Below, piece after piece: positions 44,467 to 55,556 of a stretch of DNA of 64,000 nt. Position 1 is the stretch's first letter, and every line of letters begins with the position of its first letter. The notes under the pieces are model-generated. The model was not told the DNA's origin. It worked only from the letters and a program-made list of their open reading frames with translations, and did not search any database. A program made the position numbers and the translations under genes. The stretch comes from Kalmusia sp. IMI 367209 (lineage: Eukaryota; Ascomycota; Dothideomycetes; Pleosporales; Didymosphaeriaceae). The stretch spans positions 124,001 through 188,000 of the forward strand of contig JAPEUQ010000019.1 of assembly GCA_027946365.1 (NCBI GenBank), read 5' to 3'.

Positions 44467-46342
44467 AACATCTATCCATGCTTCTTCCGATGCGCTGTGA
44501 AATCTTAATCATGCGCGTCACTGGAAAATAGTGGTCGCACAGCCTTCTAATATAGTATAACAGCATCGCACAGACCTGCATCACTTCCACCGTCCCTGAA
44601 ATTCTCTTACAATCTGTTCCATGTCCAGGGTTGTCTTTCATGATACTAAATATACTAGTACGACTACTACAAACTTTTCGCACTAAGGCTGTGTATGCTT
44701 GTCACTCAGATAAGTTGTGTCAATTCTTCGCGATGGGTCTATTAGCAAGCTTTTGCAAACCGATTTAGCCGGGACGACTGCGTCTTTGCGGGTCATTCTA
44801 TCGCTTCCGCCTAACTTTTCGTCATTCAAGGCTACTCCGCTCGCAATTTGCGATGGGCTGCTCCCACGATGTTCTGAATTGTCCTGAAAAACGCCATCCC
44901 ACAGAAAACGTTCTTTGTAGGATGGACAAGGAACCATGGTTACCCGCAAATCGGAAACCGGAGAGCTGTAGTACGTTACACTGGCGTAGCGTGAGCCAAC
45001 GATGATTCTATTCGTTCATTCTGGGCTAGAGTGATCCAAGCTATTGGGGCCTTACCAATTCCATGCTTCTACTATTCAACAAACACTTATCACCACGAAA
45101 TGCGCTCTCCCCTACGACTTATTGCTAATTCCCTCGAAGAACGTCTTGTATCTGTCTGGTATAGAAGGTGGACATGATGCATCAAAGCGATCTTGCAAAA
45201 AGCCACTGAGGCATCGAATTTGCAAGTTCTTGAAGTTGTACTGGTCGAGTAGTACACATGAGACATTTTCATCGCTCACTAGACAGTAGTGTCAAGTTTG
45301 CCGAGATGCGGAACCATTCACCGGGTATCGGTCAAGAATGTTCCATCGCATACGTTTTAACATAGCTATAGCATGTCACATAGTGCATCAACTTGGTTGC
45401 TCAATCATCATTACACAACGCCACCATCCGCGCTGATGAAAGCTTCGCGATTCATATGAGTTGTACGAGCAAGAGCTTGCTGGCCATTCATTCGAATCTC
45501 AGCTGTTAGTGCGAAATTGCAGCGTAAGGTCACAATAAAACTTCAACATATGAAGACCTCATCTGGCCCTGTTTATTTGAAAACCCACGGGCGTTAACGC
45601 ATTCGGCAGGCGCCTGCTGAAGCGTTTCCTGTACCATGGTGATTTCGTGTACTTTCCCCTTGTTACCTAGAACCGGCTCTGCAGCCTCCAATGTTGAGGC
45701 AATAATCGGGTTGGACAGACTACCCAAAACTAGGAAGCTGGCAACTCGCTTTTCTGGTCAGTACTCATTGCTTTCGAGGCCCTTGGAGATCTTTATCCGG
45801 AATTTGATGACCGTGTCACGAGACTTTTGCCGTAGACAAGCTGGGGATTTTGACCGTATACCTTTGAGCGCAAATTTCCGTCAAGCGCCTTATGCCATCA
45901 TCGACAACACCTACCGTCGAGTGTGCGACAATTTTTGGTGCGTAACGAATTTCTGCAGTTATCGGTGATCAACTTTTAACACATTGGATGAGCAAGGCTC
46001 CTAAAACATGCGTTGTTCACGCGAACGGTGAAGCTACCCGCTTTTCCCGCCCTCCTCTGTTTAGTACACAATGTTTCGCCACGGATAGTCAGCTCGCTAG
46101 GGAAAGAATCATATGTTCTGAAGATCTTAGTGGTATATTCACAACCCGTACAATGGCCCCTTCCCCACCACACTCTCGGTCTAGATGGGCCTCATGTTCA
46201 AGACCTAAGTCCGACTATCCAGCAACCTGGTCACCGGTCGTACGCACATATGAATGATCCCGGGACCCAATCAAGCCATCAGTAAGGCCAAGTCGAAATA
46301 GTCGTACACCCGGCCGTTTTCAAAACCGATCGTCTGACTAAA
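44467..46342. other. Gene-poor stretch
   Basis: 1.9 kb with only short frames on both strands and no motif. It may be old mobile DNA worn beyond recognition; I see no clear repeat unit. Confidence 0.4.
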
Positions 46343-46664
46343 TGTTGTGCAACGTGCCACGCGTGATGCACCAAGCAAAAACTATCCGCTGCTTCAACGA
46401 CCCTGGGTCACAGCTCGCGTGGCCGAATCGTTGCCAGTGAAGCGGCTCGCATGCTAGGTCCCAACATACGCTGTGCCTCGCATGCGTCGCACTACGAAGC
46501 CGCCACAGCCGATAACTCGATAAAGACTGCGTACCAGTCGCAATACGCAGATAGCTGTGGACACTACTCGAGTCATGAGTCTGTGTCGTAGCGCAAGCCG
46601 ATCGGTTACCCCTTGGATGGTGGAGCGGCATGGGTGTCACATGGTGGAGAAATGGTATCAGAGC
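46343..46664 (+). mobile_element. Possible LTR relic with primer-binding-site-like 12-mer
   Basis: The 12-mer TGGTATCAGAGC at 46653-46664 equals the primer binding site of many Ty1/copia elements of plants (complementary to their initiator Met tRNA). Eleven bases upstream, a segment ends in tgtcaca (46641), and a segment starting tgttg (46343) could be the 5' end of a ~300-bp LTR. I see no second LTR, no gag-pol frame and no target-site duplication, so this would be a worn remnant or a chance match. Fungal initiator tRNAs may not match this sequence. Confidence 0.25.
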
Positions 46665-48140
46665 TTGGGCATACGTAGCCACGAGGAACGCTTGCCCGCA
46701 GCAAAGGCTTACTATGCGGCTCATTTGACTGGCCCATCCGACCGCGACCCCATCGGGGACGCGCACCAAGAACACACATACAAGCAAGTGCCTCGAATGG
46801 GATACTCCCCCGGGTGGTTATCCCATCCGTAACACAGACTGCCATCTATACACATAAACATCAGTAACTCAAATAGCAAACAAACTTTCCATTGGTTATA
46901 TGGCCACTATTCCGGGAGACATATGAATAGCCAACGACGTCGAGTGTTCCCTCACTCAGGACGGTATGGATGATTAATAAGTCTTATAGAGTCCTCAGTT
47001 TGTGAGCTTTGATGGTGAGCCCAACAGATAATTCTCCACTACACATAGATTAGACCATCGTCGGTAAATGCGAGCTCCCGTATTCCGCGTATCCGTATCT
47101 TGTATGGCAATCGCCCGCGGTGACGGAGCCCCTTATGACGGATACGTCACCGCTATGTGAGATACAAGCTCAAATATTAGCCGTAGCCATACTCTATGAG
47201 AGAATTTGATCAAGCAATATCCTGCTTAGCGCCTCTTATCCACTAAAATTGACTGTAGCCGTGGTAGAGAGGAAGGGAAGCCGAGCCAGCGTTGTTCAAA
47301 GCGGTGTAGAGTTCTGTATGATTGTTCTAGATCGCGCTCGAAGATTATTTGCTCGCAATTGGCTACCACATCCTGGGGAACTTCCTCTAGACGAAGACCA
47401 AACGGCGAAGATACAAGGATCAACCGCAGCCGCTACCACCGATCTTAAACAAGGCTTCAGCAATCGCAAGAAACAAGATTCAGATCCAAGTTGGCACCCA
47501 CGTCAATTCAAAGCCAATCGGACGTCCTACCAATATACCGTTAATGATCAACTGCAGAACCCGGCCTCACGCCAACATACTCCGAGGCCTGCAAAGCCCG
47601 CATCGCGTATCTACACCGCAGCAGCCTTCGCCACACCATGCCTCGCGCCCAAAGCTTAGTCACACATCGGGAAAAAATCAAATAGGATGGAAGATAGGAT
47701 GGAAGAAAGCAAATAGGATATCACGTCTATATGCAGCCAGGCTCGCTACCAATGCAACAGGGGCTAGGATACATACACACCGCCGAAAAAAAGTACTCAT
47801 CTCAATCGCCCACCCGGCACACTGTACCGCTAACGCTTTCCGCTCGAACTCGCCGCCAACTTGCCCGAACGTCCACGCTCCGGGTATCTCGCCGGCACTT
47901 TTCCGCGACCGTGCCCATGCCCATGTCCATGACCCAGACTGGCGCCGCGATGCACCCGAAGCCCGGCAGGGAAGAACTGCACCCTTAATCAGTATTCGTC
48001 TCGTTACACATCTAAGATTCGCTCTGGGACAGCGGGCAAGCTGGCACGGAAGTAAGATCCGCGATTCCGGCTCGATACGAATGGAGGCGCACGCACGCAC
48101 AGCAGCAAGCGGAGCAGAGCAGAGCTCGCTGCCGGGCTTT
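46665..48140. other. Gene-poor stretch
   Basis: 1.5 kb before the 3' end of the PI-PLC gene. A 136-aa frame at 47249-47659 and a 295-aa frame at 47544-48431 (the latter partly antisense to PLC exon 5) lack motifs and are taken as chance. Confidence 0.4.
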
Positions 48141-50803
48141 TCACGCCGGACTAACCGTCTTCTTGATCCTGACCAGCAGCACGCCCTTGGACACGACGCC
48201 GTTGGAGTTGTAGAGGTGCAGCATGCGGATGCCGGCCTGCAGGCGGTCGAGGCGGAAGCAGGCCCAAGCCGCGAGGTCATCGCTGATGCGCTCGTCGTCC
48301 ATGACTTTGAATCTATCCCATCAGAATTAGCATTATACAGAGTTTTTGTCGGGCACGAGAGCGGTCAGAAGATGCAGGTACACGTGGCGGAGATGCGTCA
48401 ACGCCAGAAAGATCGAGAAGTGATGCGATGAGCGGGAATAAAAAGCTGGGAAGGTGACGTGAAGAAAATGGAGCTTGAGCTGCAGCATCCTCAAAATGGA
48501 AACAGTGGCGAAATGCATGTCAAGCAGCATCAATACGCCCGATCCCAGCATCGTGTCACTGATGTCTCGGCAGCGCTGACCGGGGTTTCCATACACAATA
48601 CCGAGAGACTAGCTCCGCGAAAACGCAGCAGTGCGTTGCCTCATTCGATAAAGTATACAGGCCTGAAGCCAGCGCAACGGGACGCATCGTATGATATCAC
48701 CCCAGTCTTAGCACGGTGTACTGTGTGACATACGGGCGGCAGCAGCGGAGGCAAACATTGAAGGAGTGGCAAGAACAGCGGAAATGACAAGTGAACCGAG
48801 ACTTACCTGACAAATGTCAATTCTTCTGTCACCCTCGAAATGCCTTTGAACTCGATGACCTCTCGGCCAAAATCGGGGTTTGGCGACTTGTGCGTCTTGG
48901 TTTTCTTTTTGTAATCGCCCTTGTTGCTTGTACCGCCCCCAGGGATAGCTTCACCCTCCCCTTCCTGAGGCTTCTCGACATGCAACTCGACTTTGATAAA
49001 GGGCTTGAAGTCCTTCGGATCACTTTCTTCTGGAGGGAGAGGAATGTCCTGGCCGGCGATGAACTCGATGCTGAGGTCGAGGTTGTGATGTGGGATCGCA
49101 TCTTTTGGCGTAGTCCCTTGACTTGCGCTTCGGTAGCCCTCAGGTTTCAGTACCCATCCAGCTGTACCTGCAAACATAGCCTCGTTCTGCATCATACCTC
49201 CGTCCCAGCGTTGCCAATTGAGAGCCACAATCTGAACACCTTGTCTCCAGAAGATGGCTGGATTGAGGTTAGAGGAGTTGAGTCGAAGACCTTTGGGATA
49301 TGCGCGCATGAAAAAGTTCTTGTTGTGCTTGAAAAGCTCGGCGGGATTTGTCTCGTGAACTTCCATCAGCGTCTTTTCGGATAGGGAGAACACATGAGTG
49401 GGAATATTCGCCTCTGAGAAAAGATCAGCTCGCTGTACCCAAACCTAAGAAATCTAGGTGACTGACCCGGCGCATCTAATCCCTTATAATGGTACCCTCC
49501 AAAATATACGCCTAGTTTGGAGAGTGCGTCAATGACCTTGGGCTTTGGTGCAGGCGGTTGATCTGGTGCAGCTGCATCCGAAGAAGACGAAGTCACATCA
49601 GACTGCACGGATTCTTTGCTTGCTGATTTGGTCAACTGCGCAGGCGCTTGCAGGGTTGTCGGCTTCGCGGCAGGTTCAGTTGGCTTGTGACTCACACGCT
49701 TCACCTTGACGAGGATCTTGTTTTCTAAATCCTTCAAAGTTGGAAGCTTGATGTTTTCAGATGGTTGCGATGGATCGAGAGGAAGGTCTACGAGCATTCC
49801 CTGCCAGTACTCTGACATAAGCTCCACCATGACGTCCTGTTGTTCGGGGCTCGTATGCACTTCCAAACTAACAATAAGAGGTAGATTCGAGGAGACGAAC
49901 GCGAAATCTCGGATGGTCTCGCACACATCTCTGAACGACATCTCCTTGGTCAACGTGTAACCTGGGCCAGTCAGTAAAGGTTCCGGAGCAAAGAAATTTT
50001 TAGGGAAGTCAAGGGCAATGTACCGTGAAGCACCCTAGGCTCAGCCCTGCTGGAAGTGTTTGATCGCCAAGGGGCAATTCGTTGTTCTCCTGCTTGCGGT
50101 GGTGAAGATGAAGGAGCAACGTCTTTTGGCTTCTCCTCAGAAGCCTTTCGACCAAACCGAAGCTCAAGCCTTTTCCTTATGCTCTTCTTCTCCTTCTTTA
50201 CTTTTGCCTTTGGCCCGCTTCCGGTTGTAGGCTCAGCCTCGTTCTCCGAGCTGGAGCTTGACGGCGGTTCCCCATCCCACACATCGACTTCGACGCAACG
50301 GCAGCCTCTAAGAAGCACCTATCCAAATTAGCACCAAGTGCATCAACGGGATCGCTCCAGCTCACATTCTTGTAAGCATCCACGCTAGCAGCGCTCGCCA
50401 GCTGATTACCTGTCAAATACGTGTTGTGGCTCGAAGAGATGTAGTAGTTCGAGATCGGGAACGATTCATCTACAGGTTCCGCAGGTTTCATGACGTTACC
50501 TGCGCCGCTTGTAAAGTAGTTGGCGAAATGGGAAAATGAGCCATCCTTGAGAAGCTCAGCATCCGCAGCCGGTGCCTGTTGCTCGTCCGCGAGCCACAAG
50601 GCAAGTCCATCCTTGGTCTCTAGCTTGTACTTCTTTTCCACCTCCTCGTAGAGCGCCTTTAGGTATGTCGTCAACGTAGGGTTCAAAGACTCTACGACTC
50701 TAGCCTTCTTTGCTTCCGCTGCGCTACCACCTCCAGCCTGGAGCTCAGCGTTGTGTTCTTTGGGGACACCAAGCTTTGAATCTTTCGTAGGAGGGGCTGC
50801 CAT
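48141..50803 (-). CDS. PLC1: Phosphoinositide-specific phospholipase C
   Basis: Five exons: 50803-50366, 50318-50024, 49961-49467, 49413-48807 and 48312-48141, giving 668 aa. Start at the ATG 50803. X domain: FPISNYYISSSHNTYLTGNQ with the catalytic His near residue 126, SVDAYKNVLLRGCRCVEVDV across intron 1, and VLHGYTLTKEMSFRDVCETI across intron 2. A charged, Ser-rich insert (SSSSENEAEPTTGSG) sits inside X. Y domain: LSKLGVYFGGYHYKG and RLNSSNLNPAIFWRQGVQIV. C2 domain: AGWVLKPEGYR and FKPFIKVELHVEK, finishing with DDLAAWACFRLDRLQAG. It cleaves PIP2 to IP3 and diacylglycerol at the plasma membrane. No N-terminal EF-hand motif is obvious. The last intron is 494 nt, far longer than all others here, and splits the C2 domain. 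Confidence 0.95.
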
Positions 50804-51456
50804 GTTGGCGTGGGGTCCGCGGGGTCGAAAGAACGTGGAGTTGTTATGGGTGCAGCTAGAACAGCGACGAGGTAAAAAGACGTGAGGGTCGTTGCGAACG
50901 ATCTTCAAGCTATGCTTGAGGCAGCACAGCGGCGCAGCTGGCGTGGTTCACGGGAAGGCTGCAAGGACTCAGCTCTGCTTATTCGTAGCTCAGCATGCAC
51001 ATGGGCAATTGAAGCTTGCCCAAAGTGGTCATTGCAGGAACAAACTCACCTGACAGTAACGCAAGGCCTCTCCAGCAGCCACAAACATAGACAGCTGAGC
51101 GAGGAGCGGGCGGGGCGCAACGTTAAGAAGGGCACGCCTCAGCGAACACACCATGGCGGGCAGGCAGGGCTGACACCAGCCTGTGCGTCTTGGCGACCTA
51201 TTCCTGTTTGATCGCCCGCCTGCAGCGTCGTCACAACGCCCAAAGCTTGTTTGCAGAAGCGTCGCCTGTCACAGCGCCCGTTGTCGCTGCAATTCCAGGA
51301 ATCAGAACGTGCTGCGTGGCATTCTTCACTGCGCGATTCGCAATCCGCGTACCTGCCAAGCGCGTCGACGTCACAGGGTCTAGCCACTGTTCTGCAGTCC
51401 AAGCTCCCCACGTTACGCCACGATACTAAGTTTCGTCACACACACACAGATCAAAC
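50804..51456. promoter_or_regulatory. Divergent promoter region, PI-PLC / cupin
   Basis: 653 bp between start codons pointing apart. It includes a short CA repeat just before the cupin ATG (51437-51448). No gene visible. Confidence 0.4.
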
Positions 51457-51794
51457 ATGCCGTCGCGCAAAGACGCAGAGTCCAAGGTTAGATCGTGGGG
51501 ATTCAGCCATGTCTTCACGTGGTCTGATGGGCCGTATGTGGGCTATTGAGAGTCGTGCTTGTGGCGGTGATTGCTAACAGGTCTGCTGGTAGGAACGCAT
51601 ATTACCCGCCGCACAGGCATGGTGGCCTGACTACACACCTCATTCTTGATGGACAGTTGACTATTACCTATCCTGAGGACAAAGAACCGAAGAAGGAGAC
51701 ATTCGGACCAGGCGATCGGATTGACGTCGATGCGAGAAAACTCCACGAAGTCTGGATGGGTAGCGAAGGTTGCACGTATGTGATTGGTGAATGA
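51457..51794 (+). CDS. Small single-domain cupin
   Basis: Two exons, 51457-51533 and 51593-51794, intron 51534-51592, giving 92 aa. The join reads FTWSDGPNAYYPPHRHGG. The cupin motif 1 is YYPPHRHGGLTTHLILDGQL with two metal-binding His; the glutamate is replaced or shifted. Motif 2 is FGPGDRIDVDARKLHEVWMG, with a His. Such short cupins form one beta-barrel; substrates range widely and cannot be read here. The divergent neighbour is PI-PLC. The protein seems complete. Confidence 0.85.
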
Positions 51795-52075
51795 AACGTC
51801 CTTGAAAATGTTGTGAAAACCATCCAACCATTTCAGTTCGGAATCGTGCCTTATGCGAGAACAATTGGTCCCCGTTGATAGACCTAAACTTTTCCGCACC
51901 AACGCCAATACTCCTAACACCGCCCATGCAGAAAGGAGCATCTCACTCCTCCATGTTGACATCTCCATCCCCGAGAAGCTGTTGCTCGCCACCTTCATCT
52001 TCCTCCTCATCTTCTTGAGATTCCCACCACATGCACGGCCCAAGGCCAGACTGGTTCATAGATCCCTGCGACTAA

Positions 52076-52759
52076 TTAGCTTCGGTCCTTGACCAAGAAT
52101 TCTACTATGCTCACAATGATCCTCCAGGGTACACTCCTATTTTCGATGACGTTTCCGAATTCGTCCTTACGCACGATCGTTGGTTTTTGGTCGAACCACT
52201 CCTCCTGCTCCACCCTAAACAGCACTGGCTCGCCCTTGTCAAAGAAAAATTCATCACTTGGTTTCCAAACCCAAACATTCTCGCCATGGTCGTAGTGGCA
52301 CTGCTCGAACAGGTTCGCACCAGGGACAAAGACCTCGTAGGTGAAGTCCAGATCGATCACCATACCGGCCTCGTTGGCGGATTTGATGCGCCCATGGAGG
52401 ATTTCGCCGCTGAAGGGGCGTAGAACTACCATGCGGAACTCGACTGTGAATATTAGCTACAGGTTTTGACACTAAACCTAGGAGTCATCAGTGTATTACC
52501 ATTGACATTGACGAGCCCTGTCCCGTGACCAATGAGACCTTCCGAGGCCTTGAGGAGATCCCACATGCATATGCATAAACCGACTTTGTGAATGACTTTG
52601 TTCGCATATTTTATATTGATGGCATCTTTAATAGCCTGCGCGCTAGGTTTGTCAAAGTCTTGCGGCGCGATCTGAATCAAATCTTCAATCGTAGTCTGCT
52701 AGATGTGAGTAGACTGAACGACGGCTGTAAGACAACGGGAGCCTTACGAGAATGAACAT
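52076..52759 (-). CDS. RPC25: RNA polymerase III subunit RPC25 (RPB7-like)
   Basis: Three exons: 52759-52748, 52695-52500 and 52443-52076, giving 191 aa. The first exon is just 12 nt and encodes MFIL; it completes the conserved start MFILTTIEDLIQIAPQDF. The SHS2/tip domain follows (NKVIHKVGLCICMWDLLKAS), then across intron 2 LVNVNVEFRMVVLRPFSGEI, which starts the S1/OB domain (GRIKSANEAGMVIDLDFTYE). The C-terminal part has PSDEFFFDKGEPVLFRVEQE. RPC25 forms the Pol III stalk with RPC17 and helps initiation of tRNA and 5S transcription in the nucleus. Length agrees with the family. Divergent from the NUFIP/CCCH gene. Confidence 0.93.
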
Positions 52760-53070
52760 AGTACAGGTGGTATGCGAGCATGCTCAATCGTCTTCGAAAT
52801 TGGTTCGTAGAGGTACCCGTGCTACCGCATATTGATCGTGAGTGAAAAGTTGTAGTAGTTGCTACGCCAGAGTCATTGGTGCGTCGGTCCCGGCTGCGCT
52901 AGTTAGTGCTAGCGCAGCCTTATCGATAACCTTAATATTTTCAAGCTCAGACCTCGGCCAACAATCTAACGACAATTGGTCTTGCGCAATGAGCTCCAGA
53001 GGAGCTGATCCTACTTCAGCACGCAAAGTTCTGTGCAAACCATTCTCTCATCTTTATAACGCTATCCGGC
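52760..53070. promoter_or_regulatory. Divergent promoter, RPC25 / NUFIP-CCCH gene
   Basis: 311 bp between two starts. Both genes serve RNA production (Pol III transcription and probably snoRNP assembly), so shared control is plausible. No operator identified. Confidence 0.45.
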
Positions 53071-54735
53071 ATGGCACCATTCAAATTCCCGCCTCCACCT
53101 CCGCCGCCGCCGCCCAAAGCTGCATCCAGTGATGCACCGAATACGTATAGTAGCCAGAGGGGAGGGCTTAGCCGCGGAAGAGGCGACAGAGGTCGTGGAA
53201 GAGGCGGCCCAGGGCGAGGACGTGGCAACTATCAAGCGAATACAAGAGGTGGCCGTCAAGGAGACCGGACGGATGGGCGTGATGGACACAGAGGGGGCTT
53301 GCAGCATGGCGGAAGAGGAGGATATCATAGCCATGCTATGCCCAATATGCCTATTCAGCAGCAGCAGCAATATCAACACAACGTATCACAAATCGCAACG
53401 AACACGAACTTCGCATCAAGTACAACCGGGGCGCCCACAAACACGCCTTACGCCAACTTACCAGCGAATGGTGTACCGCCCCCGCCGCTAGATCCCGGAG
53501 CACTTGCGCAGGCAATGGCTTTTATGTCTACTCCTGCGGGTATACAAACGATGAACGCTTTCGCGAACCACATGGCGGGGGCGTCCGCAGCTCCACTATA
53601 CCCGCAACCTGTTCCATCGCTGGCTTCAATACCCCAAGTCCAGTCGTCCCCTCCACAATTGAGTTCTCGGAAGAGAAAACGCGTCGAACGAGCTGGAGAA
53701 TGGCAGAGCTCCCAGAATACTCAACCAGGTGCACAGAAGCCACCGAGGGCTAAAGCAGCTGTCCCACCCCCTGTGCCCAGCTTCGGTTTTTCACTGCCTG
53801 TGCCTCCTACTCATTCCACTACAGTAACGAGCGGTAGAGACAGCAACGCTAAACGAAAGGTCAATTTGGGCCTTACACAATTGCAGGAAGAATCAGACTC
53901 AAGCGAAGAAGAAGACGTGGACGAAGAGGCTTCTCTCGCAGCAAACATAAAGGTGCAAGGAATAGTATTCGAATACGAAGGCGAGACTATATCATTGCAA
54001 ACGGCCGCAGAAATAGCGGCTTGGATCAAGGATCGAAGAAGGAACTTTCCCACGCAAAAACGAATTGCAGAAAAAGCACAGGAGGCTGCACAGAAGAGGG
54101 CGAGCGAGTTGGACTTCCTGCGGAGAGTCACAGGAAAGCCAAAGAAAGAAAAGAAGGATCAACTTTCGAAGAGGAAGGAAGGGAAAAGACATACCGCACC
54201 AACCAAGCCAGATCTCGAGGAGCTCCGCCAAAAAGTAAAAGAGAGTGTGTTGTCGAAGCAATCTAAGCCTCCGACGCTTCCTTCGACAAACACTAAACAA
54301 CAAGCCGTTGACCTTGGCCTGGGCTACGACACCGAAACCGAGTCCGATGACACCAGCTCTATCCTATCAGAATCGTCCGCCGTCTCAAGTTCTGAAGAAT
54401 CTTCTGACGAATCGGACAATGACTCTGATGATAGCAATGTACCTCCAGAGGCAGCGAGCTCCAAGATCGCAAAGGCCCCTATAGTACCTACGAAACCACC
54501 CCCGCCTCGTAAGAAAGAGGCTCCAAGTTCGAGCGACACAAAGACAAAGATGTGCTACCAATGGAAAGAAACAGGCAAATGCAAATTCGGCAGAAACTGC
54601 CACTACTCACATGAGATAGAGGAGCCAAAGCACATTGGTCTGTACGAAAGGATGGTCGAACAAGAATTGGAGAAGGCGGATAGATTGGCCCTTGAAGCGA
54701 TCAAGTACTTAGGCCGTCATGGATTTCTAGGCTAA
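53071..54735 (+). CDS. NUFIP-domain protein with C-terminal CCCH finger
   Basis: Single-exon gene, 554 aa. Order of parts: N-terminal poly-Pro (KFPPPPPPPPPKA), an RGG-type region (GGLSRGRGDRGRGRGGPGRG), a poly-Gln spot, a Pro/Ala-rich middle, a basic patch (SSRKRKRVERAG), then an acidic run (EESDSSEEEDVDEEA). The NUFIP1 motif AAEIAAWIKDRRRNFPTQKR is at residues ~308-327. A charged helical part and a Ser/Asp-rich acidic tract follow. The CCCH finger, CYQWKETGKCKFGRNCHYSH (CX8CX5CX3H), is at ~493-512. In animals NUFIP1 and in yeast Rsa1 assemble box C/D snoRNPs with the R2TP complex. Combination of NUFIP motif and CCCH finger makes it an RNA-binding assembly factor by inference. Confidence 0.88.
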   Translation: MAPFKFPPPPPPPPPKAASSDAPNTYSSQRGGLSRGRGDRGRGRGGPGRGRGNYQANTRGGRQGDRTDGRDGHRGGLQHGGRGGYHSHAMPNMPIQQQQQYQHNVSQIATNTNFASSTTGAPTNTPYANLPANGVPPPPLDPGALAQAMAFMSTPAGIQTMNAFANHMAGASAAPLYPQPVPSLASIPQVQSSPPQLSSRKRKRVERAGEWQSSQNTQPGAQKPPRAKAAVPPPVPSFGFSLPVPPTHSTTVTSGRDSNAKRKVNLGLTQLQEESDSSEEEDVDEEASLAANIKVQGIVFEYEGETISLQTAAEIAAWIKDRRRNFPTQKRIAEKAQEAAQKRASELDFLRRVTGKPKKEKKDQLSKRKEGKRHTAPTKPDLEELRQKVKESVLSKQSKPPTLPSTNTKQQAVDLGLGYDTETESDDTSSILSESSAVSSSEESSDESDNDSDDSNVPPEAASSKIAKAPIVPTKPPPPRKKEAPSSSDTKTKMCYQWKETGKCKFGRNCHYSHEIEEPKHIGLYERMVEQELEKADRLALEAIKYLGRHGFLG

Positions 54736-55066
54736 TTAAGGCAACTTTGGTTTGTTGGTTGATAAGACATGTCGTTCAGTCTAGCCTTACCGATTCAAGC
54801 CTGTCACAGACGCACGTGATCAGACATTTCTATTATTTGCGCGACCGCCCAAGCAATTAAGATGTACGCTGCAACATGGCATATCCACACAATCTCCTAC
54901 CCTAAAGAAGATTCTTTCTACCAACAAGTCATAATACGCTCATCTGGCAATTTCGCCGACAATCTCACTAGAGTCTTTCATCCGAGACTTGGTTTTAGGA
55001 AATGATCATCTACTTAATGACCAGACTCGATGAACCGCCCTTCATTCTCCTTGTCCCGTAACCCCA
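54736..55066. other. Gap between convergent genes
   Basis: 331 bp holding the 3' ends of the NUFIP-CCCH gene and the small membrane-protein gene. No further signal. Confidence 0.4.
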
Positions 55067-55556
55067 CTAAACAGTGAGTTCACAAAGTGATCGACCGGCA
55101 CACTCCACTCGACTGTCCAAGCCGCGTCCTGGCGCCTGTCGGGAGAAGCCCTCGGCCCGGCGCTCCCCACCCCTCTCCCACCTCGCAGTCTCCATCCCAC
55201 ACTTCGCCCGCAATTGCTTACACGCGTCCGAGTCCCCGCTCACGGGCGACGCGCACAGCTGCTGGAAGCACGCCTTGCCGGCGGGGCACTCGCGGTCGCA
55301 GCCAGCGGCTTCGTGGCAGTAGCGCCATTTGACGAGGGCCTTTGCGCATTCGAAGGCGGGGTCGCTGGAGGGTTGGCTGGGTAGTAGTTAGGACGGAGGA
55401 AGGACGGAGTGGGGAGGGGAAGGCTCACGGGGCCGCGAGTGCGGTGGCCAGAGTGGCGAAGATGGCGAGGATGAGGGCGATAGGCTTGTGCGTTGTTGGG
55501 GGAGGCGTGTGGGGTTCGATAAGCGGGAATGGATGCGGTGTACTGGGGTCGATCAT
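55067..55556 (-). CDS. Small membrane-anchored Cys-rich protein
   Basis: Two exons, 55556-55429 and 55376-55067, intron 55428-55377 (52 nt), giving 145 aa. The join links a Pro-rich start (MIDPSTPHPFPLIEPHTPPP) and one hydrophobic segment (PIALILAIFATLATALAAP, residues ~25-43) to a Cys-rich part: DPAFECAKALVKWRYCHEAA, GCDRECPAGKACFQQLC and SDACKQLRAKCG. Eight Cys in ~55 residues suggest disulfides or metal binding. With 24 residues before the hydrophobic part it looks like a signal anchor rather than a plain signal peptide. The C-terminal ~40 residues are basic and unordered. A long open frame in another phase (to 55860) covers exon 1 but is low-complexity. The family is unknown. Confidence 0.6.

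Noticed and set aside
47544..48431. 295-aa plus-strand frame
   Set aside because: Its second half is antisense to the last exon and long intron of PI-PLC, and the first half lacks any protein family signal.
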